From CALEUX01 sp964608615 (lineage in GTDB: Bacteria > Bacteroidota > Bacteroidia > Bacteroidales > Marinilabiliaceae): a stretch of 21,124 nt of DNA. This document shows, one piece after another, positions 8,472 through 14,792 of the stretch; the first letter of the stretch is position 1, and every line of letters begins with the position of its first letter. The translations under genes and the position numbers were made by a program. The stretch covers positions 1-21,124 of the forward strand of contig CAZSQG010000076.1 in the NCBI GenBank assembly GCA_964608615.1. The letters run 5' to 3'. Under the pieces are notes generated by a model. That model had not been told where the DNA came from. It saw only the letters and a program-made list of their open reading frames with translations, and searched no databases.

Positions 8472-10619
8472 ATGAAACATATATTTAATAGACTTTTTTT
8501 TGGTACGATAATACTATCTACCTTAATATTTTCTTCATGTGAGGATTTTCTTGATGAAGAAAATACGACAGCCTATTCCACCCAGTACTTTGAAACAGAG
8601 GAGGGTCTTAAGGCTTTGGCTACATCGCTATACGGGAATATTCGCTGGCATTTTGGGTATGAATGGGCTTATGGTATTACGCTGTACGGAACTGATGAGT
8701 TTACCAATGGATCTGATTTAACCAGTGAACCTTGGAATACCTATGATAGCCGGTTTGGTCCCAGCAACCTGACAGTAGAAGGTGGAGCAAGTAATAAGAA
8801 CTGTCCACCAATAGATGCTCTTTGGAACCAGATGTATTTTGGCATTTCTTCAGCCAATACTATTATTGCAAATGCAAGTAAAGTTTCGAATGAAGATTTA
8901 CGTAATATATGTTTGGGCGAGGCTTATTTTTTAAGAGGATATAACTATTATCGTTTATTCGCCCAGTATGGTGGGGTGGTATTGCAAACTGAACCGGCCG
9001 TTGGCGTTGTACGTACTTTTGAACGTTCATCAGCTGAAGAAACAATGGCACTTATTACTTCTGATTTTGAACAAGCTTATAATCTTTTACCAACTGATAA
9101 TTGGAGAGGATTTGGTACATGGACAAAGTATGCAGCAGCCCATTTTTGGGCCAAAGCCTTATTATTCCGTGCATCAGAACGAAACGATGATTGGAATGAT
9201 AAATACAAAGTTGCCGATTTGACTAAGTGTATTGAACTTTGCGATGAGGTTATTATAGAACGTCCATTGGCTAATGACTACTGGGATTTATTTGCTCGTT
9301 GGACAGGTGTTGATTGCGACAACGAGGGACTTCCTGAAATATTAATGTCAGCTCAACATAATGCAGATAATTCTACAAAAGGACGTTATGGAAACCGCAC
9401 TCACTCATATTTTTCTCCGCAATTCAATACATTTAGTGGTGGTTGGGTAAGTCGTGGCCCGCATATCGGAGGACAAGATTTTCAGCGTTGTCGTCCTACG
9501 GAGTATAACTATTCAACCTATGATAATGTAAATGATGCCCGTTTGTGGAAATCATTCCGTACAGTGTATGGTGTTAATAACATAAGAGATGCCGCCCTTA
9601 ATGCTAAGTTTGGTGAAAATGCCGTACAGCTTGGTGATCATGGAATTGTTTTCATTCTGAATAAGAAAAACGATACTCGTTTCAATGGTGAACCTTACGG
9701 TCAATTTGGTCGCCCACTTAAAGATGAATTTGGTAATCCAACTGGCAGTACATTTATTAACCCTGAAACCAACAAATGGGTACCTTGCGCTTTTCCGCTT
9801 TTCTTAAATGGTCAATATGTTTTACCTAATTATAATTCTGGTGGTGGAGTTAATGCCTCAAACGTTTTTTGCGGACTTAATAAAACTCAGGATGGTACAC
9901 GGCTGGCCGAAGGAGGCGATGCTTTTCGCGATGTTATAATGGCCCGTACAGGAGAAACTTATTTGATTAAAGCAGAGGCTCTGGTTCGCCAGGAGAAATA
10001 TCAGGAAGCTATTAGTACTGTCAATCTATTACGCGCACGCGGACAATGGAAAGCAGGAGAAGACCGTGAACTTTATGTTGATGGTTCAATTGCTTTTGCA
10101 CTGAGTAACACACTTTATTTCACCAATGCCACATTTAGTAAAAACAGTGGAACTTTTCCATTTCAGGACTGGTTTAAAAACTCACATCCTGGTTTTGGAA
10201 CATTAACTGATGCTGCGGGTGATCAATATTTATGTAAAAACAGTTATTATTTATCAACAGGTATTGAAAATACTACCGAAGCATCATCATTGCAAGTTGT
10301 TAGTCCTGGTCAGTTACCTGAAGAAGATGAGGCTATTCTCACGCAGCTTGGTGTTTCTGGTGATTATGAGCGTATGTTGAATTTCATTTTTAACGAACGC
10401 ACCCGAGAATTGAATGGCGAATGGAACAGATGGGAAGAACTTAGTCGTGCTGGTTTGTTGATTAAACGTGCAAAAGCTCTTAATCCTCAGGCTGGAGCTA
10501 TTCAAGCTAAGCATGTTTTGCGTCCAATACCCCAATCATTTATAGATGGTTTAACACAAGGTGATGGATTTCCTTTATCAACTGATCAAAAGGCTGCCCT
10601 TCAAAACCCGGGTTATTAA
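8472..10619 (+). CDS. SusD/RagB-like surface glycan-binding lipoprotein
   Basis: Surface lipoprotein that caps the SusC barrel and binds the incoming glycan. The 715-residue protein has a lipobox, LIFSSC, with C23, followed at once by acidic residues (EDFLDEE), which fits a Bacteroidota surface-export signal. Family marks are the early YFETEEGLKALATSLY, the FLRGYNYYRLFAQYGGVVL helix with the usual ALRA/LRGY-type motif, RTGETYLIKAEALVRQEKYQEAISTVNLLRARG (TPR-like helices), ERTRELNGEWNRWEELSR and the typical end IPQSFIDG...ALQNPGY. At 715 residues it is longer than the common 500-600, with extra sequence in the middle (about 250-480), which may shape ligand specificity. It is 36 bases behind susC and 178 bases before the fusion gene, with a hairpin in that gap. 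Confidence 0.96.
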   Translation: MKHIFNRLFFGTIILSTLIFSSCEDFLDEENTTAYSTQYFETEEGLKALATSLYGNIRWHFGYEWAYGITLYGTDEFTNGSDLTSEPWNTYDSRFGPSNLTVEGGASNKNCPPIDALWNQMYFGISSANTIIANASKVSNEDLRNICLGEAYFLRGYNYYRLFAQYGGVVLQTEPAVGVVRTFERSSAEETMALITSDFEQAYNLLPTDNWRGFGTWTKYAAAHFWAKALLFRASERNDDWNDKYKVADLTKCIELCDEVIIERPLANDYWDLFARWTGVDCDNEGLPEILMSAQHNADNSTKGRYGNRTHSYFSPQFNTFSGGWVSRGPHIGGQDFQRCRPTEYNYSTYDNVNDARLWKSFRTVYGVNNIRDAALNAKFGENAVQLGDHGIVFILNKKNDTRFNGEPYGQFGRPLKDEFGNPTGSTFINPETNKWVPCAFPLFLNGQYVLPNYNSGGGVNASNVFCGLNKTQDGTRLAEGGDAFRDVIMARTGETYLIKAEALVRQEKYQEAISTVNLLRARGQWKAGEDRELYVDGSIAFALSNTLYFTNATFSKNSGTFPFQDWFKNSHPGFGTLTDAAGDQYLCKNSYYLSTGIENTTEASSLQVVSPGQLPEEDEAILTQLGVSGDYERMLNFIFNERTRELNGEWNRWEELSRAGLLIKRAKALNPQAGAIQAKHVLRPIPQSFIDGLTQGDGFPLSTDQKAALQNPGY

Positions 10620-10654
10620 TATTACCTGGTAATTCTTAAATTTCTAATTCTTTT

Positions 10655-10694
10655 AACTCTTCAAAATTCCCTTTTATGGGGGTTTTGGAGAGTC
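10655..10694 (+). terminator. Hairpin between susD and the fusion gene (terminator or attenuator)
   Basis: Two 17-base arms, AACTCTTCAAAATTCCC (10655-10671) and GGGGGTTTTGGAGAGTC (10678-10694), enclose a 6-base loop. All pairs form if three G-U wobbles are allowed, except the outermost. TTTT follows directly. It sits 35 bases after the susD stop. The wobbles make it an RNA hairpin for the plus-strand transcript rather than a DNA palindrome. It could partly end or process the transcript, giving more susCD than downstream enzyme mRNA, a common PUL pattern. Confidence 0.65.
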
Positions 10695-10797
10695 TTTTAA
10701 ATTTATAATTATCTTGATTTCTGTTTCAATTTATTTTCAATTGATTTATCCCGATATTTATAAGGGTTTTCTTTAAATTTTCATAATTCAACAACTA

Positions 10798-13700
10798 ATG
10801 AGATCTAGTATTAAATGGCTTTTTGCCTTAATAATATTTGGGCTTATCAATGTGACCTTGTTTTCGCAGGAACCGGAAACCCTGGTTGACTATTTAAAGC
10901 AAAAAAAGCTTAAGAAAGCACAGGCTCAAACACAGGCTGCTTCGGGAAGCGTTTCTTCAGAGACTCCGAATGATTCAAATACTCCTCTACACCTTCTTAA
11001 GCCTGACTATAAATTTAACTATGGAGTGGCTGAGTCTGATCGTGTAAAATTTGTTACCGACAGGATGCTGTTATATCTCGACAGGGTTACCCCTGCAAAG
11101 ATTGAAGACTCCAACACTAAAGCAGAAATATCTGATTACAACAAAATAGATCGATATAGTTGCCTGAAAAAAGGTGACTATCGGCTTACATCTTACGAGT
11201 GGGGTGTTACTTATCAGGGTATGTTGCGAATGGCCCAGGTTACCGGGGACCATAAATATGCTGATTATGTGGCCCAAAGACTTGGCTTTCTGGCCCAAAT
11301 AGCTCCTTATTTTAAAAAAACATTAAATGAGGTGGGCGTTATTGATCCGGTGATCTCACAAGTTATTAAACCACAAGCCCTGGATGATGCCGGAGCTGTA
11401 TGTGCTGCAATGATTAAAGCATCGTTTGTTAATAAGGATGTAAACCTGCGCCCGCTGATTGATAATTACATTGATTATATAATGTATCATGAGTATCGCC
11501 TGCCCGACGGGATTTTTGCACGTAACAGGCCACATAGAAATACTGTATGGCTCGACGATATGTACATGAGCATTCCCGCAATTGCTTATATGGGTAAACT
11601 TACCGGAGAGCAAAAGTATTTTGATGAGGCGGCTAAACAGGTTCTCTTATTTAAAGAGAGGATGTTTATTGCGGAAATGAATCTTTTCAGACACGGGTGG
11701 GTTGAAGGAATGAATGAACATCCTTCATTTTTTTGGGGACGAGCCAACGGATGGGCAATGCTGACTCTGTGCGAGGTTTTGGATGTACTTCCAAAATCGC
11801 ACGAAGCTTATAATGATATTCTGGAGCTGCTTCGTTTACAAATAAAAGGAGTTGCATCTTATCAATCGGGACAGGGATTTTGGCATCAGTTGCTTGATCG
11901 TAACGATAGCTATTTGGAAACATCTGCTTCGGCCATATATGTGTATGGTATAGCTCATGCCATTAATAATGGTTGGATCGATGGAATGGTGTATGGGCCA
12001 GTAGCTAGTCTTGGTTGGGCCGCTATTGCACAAAAAGTGAATTCTCAGGGACAGGTTGAAGGAACCTGTGTTGGAACTGGGATGGGGTTTGATCCGGCTT
12101 TTTATACACACCGACCTATAAGTGAATATGCCGCACACGGGTATGGACCTGTTTTACTGGCTGGAGCTGAAATGATTGAACTTTCCAAAAACTGGTATTC
12201 CAAGATGAATGACAGTGCAATTCAGTTTTACAAAGAACCAATGCTTGACAATCGTCCAATTTTTCCGGTTCAGGATTTTTCCAGGATGCCATTTGTTGCT
12301 GGAAGTTCCCGGAAGAGTAATAATCCGGTGGTATTTATCATAGGCGATTCAACAGGAAAAACCAATAGTGGCAGAGGCGAGAATGGTCAGTGGGGTTGGG
12401 GTAGTTTTTTTGAATGCTTTTTTGATACAGCACGTATATCTGTTGAAAACCATGCACTTGGAGGACGAAGTAGTCGTACTTTTTTAACCGAAGGATTATG
12501 GGATAAGGTGCTTAAAGGATTGCGAAAAGGTGATTATCTGTTTGTTCAGTTTGGCCATAATGATGGAGGCCCTCTAAACACCGGTCGTGCCAGAGCTTCT
12601 CTTAATGGAACCGGACAGGAGTCGGAAACGGTTATTATGGAAAAACATGGAGGTCCTGAAGAAGTCTTTACCTTTGGTCATTATATTCGCACATACATCC
12701 GGCAGGCTAAGGCTCAGGGGGTAAATGTTATTGTTATGTCGCACACCCCGGGTAATAAATGGACTGACGATGGTAAGGTGAAACGTTGTGACCTAACTTA
12801 CGGGAAGTGGTCGAAAGAGGTTGCCCTTGAGGAGGGTGCTAATTATATTGATTTAAATGATTTGGCTGCTAAAAAATACGAGTGGCTAGGGCCTGATATT
12901 ACCAAAACATATTTTACCGATAATGTGCATACTTCTGCTATAGGTGGAGTCTTACATGCCAAAACTGTTGCCGAAGGAGTTCTTAAGCTGGAAAACTGTT
13001 CCCTTAAAGAATATATCAATCAATCGGCCCTTTCACAAAATTTAAAAGTGGCAAACAAACCTTTGTTTCGTGATACAGTGTTTGATGGTGCTGCCGACCC
13101 GGTATTAATATGGAATAAGGCCGAACAAAAATGGTTTATGTTTTACACCAACCGTCGTGCAAATCTGGAAGTTAATACAGGTGTGGAATGGGTTCATGGA
13201 ACGCCTGTTGGCATAGCAGAATCTGCCGATGGTGGTGCCTCATGGAATTATCGGGGTATTGCCAATATCAGCTATGGTGGAAAAGATATTACATATTGGG
13301 CTCCTGATGTGGTTGAAGATAACGGTGTTTATCATATGTATCTGACTGTTGTGCCCGGCATATTTTATGACTGGGGGCACGAACGTGAAATAATACATCT
13401 TGTGAGCGATAATCTTATCGACTGGGATTATAAATCAAAGATATCCCTTGCTTCAGATAAGGTGATTGACGCCTGTGTGGTAAAAGCTCCTGATGGCATG
13501 TGGCGGTTATATTATAACAACGAAAGCGACCATAAATCAATTTACTATGCCGAGAGTAAGGATCTTTACAATTGGATCGATAAGGGTAAAGTTATTGGCG
13601 ACAGAGCAGGAGAAGGTCCTAAAGTATTTGCCTGGAAGAATAAATATTTTATGGTTGTAGATAATTGGGATGGTTTTGCAATATATTCTTCTGATGATAT

Positions 13701-13977
13701 GATATACTGGAAACGACAATCCAGTAATATCCTTGGAAAAGGTGGCAGAGGTCCTGATGATCAGACTAATGGTCTTCATGCTGATGTATTGATAAATAAC
13801 GACCATGCCTATATATTTTATTTTACACACCCTGGCCGCAGAGGTAAAGGAGCAAAGGAAGATAATTATGAAACCCGTCGCTCATCTATCCAGGTGGCTG
13901 AATTGGAGTATGTAAACGGAGAGATTATTTGTGATCGCGATAAACCGGTATTTATCGAACTTGGAAGAGGAGAGTAG
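10798..13977 (+). CDS. Three-domain fusion: GH105, CE12-type esterase, GH43-like propeller
   Basis: A 1059-residue secreted protein (signal peptide to about residue 23, LFSQ/EP) with a K/Q/A-rich low-complexity linker (33-65). Domain 1 (about 70-465) is GH105: VWLDDMYMSIP with D253 as probable general acid, FFWGRANGW (311-319), GYGPVLLAGAEM. It should remove unsaturated uronic acid. Domain 2 (about 507-735) is SGNH/CE12: IIGDST with S518, NHALGGRSSRTF, FGHND with N588, DNVH with D708 and H711; a likely rhamnogalacturonan acetylesterase. Domain 3 (about 755-1055) is a five-bladed propeller like GH43: DGAADPVLIW (D767), YWAPDVV (D837) and EGPKVF (E939) occur in the order of the GH43 base, pKa modulator and acid; GH117 or GH130-like relatives cannot be excluded. 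No stop or frameshift separates the domains. The first two repeat activities of the separate genes at 3817-4950 and 2635-3807. It is the first enzyme gene after susCD. Confidence 0.9.
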   Translation: MRSSIKWLFALIIFGLINVTLFSQEPETLVDYLKQKKLKKAQAQTQAASGSVSSETPNDSNTPLHLLKPDYKFNYGVAESDRVKFVTDRMLLYLDRVTPAKIEDSNTKAEISDYNKIDRYSCLKKGDYRLTSYEWGVTYQGMLRMAQVTGDHKYADYVAQRLGFLAQIAPYFKKTLNEVGVIDPVISQVIKPQALDDAGAVCAAMIKASFVNKDVNLRPLIDNYIDYIMYHEYRLPDGIFARNRPHRNTVWLDDMYMSIPAIAYMGKLTGEQKYFDEAAKQVLLFKERMFIAEMNLFRHGWVEGMNEHPSFFWGRANGWAMLTLCEVLDVLPKSHEAYNDILELLRLQIKGVASYQSGQGFWHQLLDRNDSYLETSASAIYVYGIAHAINNGWIDGMVYGPVASLGWAAIAQKVNSQGQVEGTCVGTGMGFDPAFYTHRPISEYAAHGYGPVLLAGAEMIELSKNWYSKMNDSAIQFYKEPMLDNRPIFPVQDFSRMPFVAGSSRKSNNPVVFIIGDSTGKTNSGRGENGQWGWGSFFECFFDTARISVENHALGGRSSRTFLTEGLWDKVLKGLRKGDYLFVQFGHNDGGPLNTGRARASLNGTGQESETVIMEKHGGPEEVFTFGHYIRTYIRQAKAQGVNVIVMSHTPGNKWTDDGKVKRCDLTYGKWSKEVALEEGANYIDLNDLAAKKYEWLGPDITKTYFTDNVHTSAIGGVLHAKTVAEGVLKLENCSLKEYINQSALSQNLKVANKPLFRDTVFDGAADPVLIWNKAEQKWFMFYTNRRANLEVNTGVEWVHGTPVGIAESADGGASWNYRGIANISYGGKDITYWAPDVVEDNGVYHMYLTVVPGIFYDWGHEREIIHLVSDNLIDWDYKSKISLASDKVIDACVVKAPDGMWRLYYNNESDHKSIYYAESKDLYNWIDKGKVIGDRAGEGPKVFAWKNKYFMVVDNWDGFAIYSSDDMIYWKRQSSNILGKGGRGPDDQTNGLHADVLINNDHAYIFYFTHPGRRGKGAKEDNYETRRSSIQVAELEYVNGEIICDRDKPVFIELGRGE

Positions 13978-13980
13978 GGA

Positions 13981-14106
13981 GTTGATAGTTTAGGGTTGAT
14001 AGTTTAGGGTTTAGAGTTGATAGTTTAGAGTTGATGGTTTAGGGTTGATAGTTTAGAGTTTAGAGTTGATAGTTTAGAGTTGATGGTTTAGGGTTGATAG
14101 TTTAGA
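13981..14106 (+). repeat. Tandem array with 7-base period upstream of rhaM
   Basis: Eighteen heptads fill these 126 bases without a gap: eight 14-base units of the type GTTGATAGTTTAGA (variants in positions 7 and 14) plus two single GTTTAGA heptads at 14009 and 14058. A higher-order copy exists: 14016-14057 and 14065-14106 are identical. It begins 3 bases after the stop of the fusion gene. The single-base variants are ordered, so the array grew by duplication of larger blocks. Two further heptads (GTTTAGA, GTTTATA) resume at 14173-14186 after an insert. Confidence 0.9.
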
Positions 14107-14172
14107 GTCGGAGCGAAGCGTAGTCCCGTCTGATAAAACGTAGCGAAGTGTAGTTTTTGAAGCGGGATAATA
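14107..14172. repeat. GC-richer insert within the heptad array
   Basis: About 66 bases interrupt the heptads. The insert holds two direct copies of AGCGAAGYGTAGT (14112-14124 and 14142-14154, Y being C then T) and a short inverted pair, TCCCG at 14124-14128 and CGGGA at 14163-14167, near its ends. Its base composition differs from the surrounding repeat. It may be a small insertion, but no coding capacity or target duplication could be established. Confidence 0.5.
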
Positions 14173-14229
14173 GTTTAGAGTTTATAACTTATAAGAAATT
14201 CAGAAATATTAATTAATAACCATAAAACA

Positions 14230-14544
14230 ATGAAACGACTTGCTTTTAAGATGTTTCTGAAACCAGGCTTCGAAAAGGAGTATGAAAAACGGCACAATGC
14301 CATCTGGCCCGAACTTCAAGCCTTATTGAAAGAATCAGGTGTTTATGATTATTCCATTTTCTGGGATCGCGATACCAATATTCTTTTTGCGGTGCAAAAG
14401 GTTAAAGGTGATGGGAGCTCCCAGGATTTGGGGTTAAATCCAGTTGTAAAAAAATGGTGGAATTATATGGCCGATATAATGGTGGTTAATCCTGATAATT
14501 CACCGGTTTCGATTCCTTTGAATGAGGTTTTTTATATGGAATAA
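14230..14544 (+). CDS. rhaM: L-rhamnose mutarotase
   Basis: Cytoplasmic enzyme that interconverts the alpha and beta anomers of L-rhamnose, feeding rhamnose isomerase. The 104-residue protein has no signal peptide and aligns by eye along its whole length with E. coli RhaM (YiiL): RHNAIWPEL (21-29) with the catalytic-site H22 and Y18, the WW pair at W76/W77, and the C-terminal NPDNSPVS...EVFYME. Length is exactly the usual 104. It is the only cytoplasmic enzyme in the window, placed between the fusion gene and the rhamnosidase GH106, and this is strong support that rhamnose is a product of the locus. It is flanked on both sides by heptad arrays, 43 bases after the end of the first and about 160 before the second. 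Confidence 0.96.
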   Translation: MKRLAFKMFLKPGFEKEYEKRHNAIWPELQALLKESGVYDYSIFWDRDTNILFAVQKVKGDGSSQDLGLNPVVKKWWNYMADIMVVNPDNSPVSIPLNEVFYME

Positions 14545-14620
14545 AGAGAATATAAAAATTATTGAATATCCGGCTGAATGACGCGAGGTTATGTGGCAAT
14601 AAAAAATCAAATTATAAACA

Positions 14621-14672
14621 CATGAAAATTAACCGCAAAGAGCGCAGAGGAGACCGTAAATAACGCAAAAAT
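14621..14672 (+). repeat. Dispersed CCGCAAAG-type repeat, degenerate copy 2
   Basis: ATGAAAATT, then ACCGCAAAGAGCGCAGAG, ACCGTAAATAACGCAAAAA and an AT tail. Its first part matches the copy at 2511-2535 nearly base for base, including the ATGAAAATT lead-in; its second part has diverged. It lies in the 248-base gap between rhaM and GH106. Confidence 0.6.
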
Positions 14673-14706
14673 TTTATTGTTTTCATGCGGGCACTAGTAA
14701 AAGTTA

Positions 14707-14788
14707 ACTGCTCACTGTTAACTTAACTGATAACTGTTTACTGATAACTGTTCACTGATAACTGTTCACTGATAACTGATAACTGATA
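14707..14788 (+). repeat. Tandem array with 7-base period directly before GH106
   Basis: Eleven heptads of the type ACTGATA or ACTGTTC (also ACTGTTT, ACTGCTC, ACTGTTA) run for 82 bases with a single 5-base irregularity at 14721-14725. In the middle they alternate to form 14-base units, ACTGATAACTGTTC. The array ends four bases before the GH106 start codon, so it will be part of the leader of that gene unless transcription begins inside it. Sequence differs from the array before rhaM but the period is the same. Confidence 0.9.
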
Positions 14789-14792
14789 AAAG

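Noticed and set aside
13981..14106. CRISPR array
   Set aside because: The repeats are 7/14 bases, directly adjacent, with no unique spacers and no cas genes.
14107..14172. Insertion sequence
   Set aside because: Only 66 bases, no transposase, no clear terminal inverted repeats beyond five bases and no proven target duplication.
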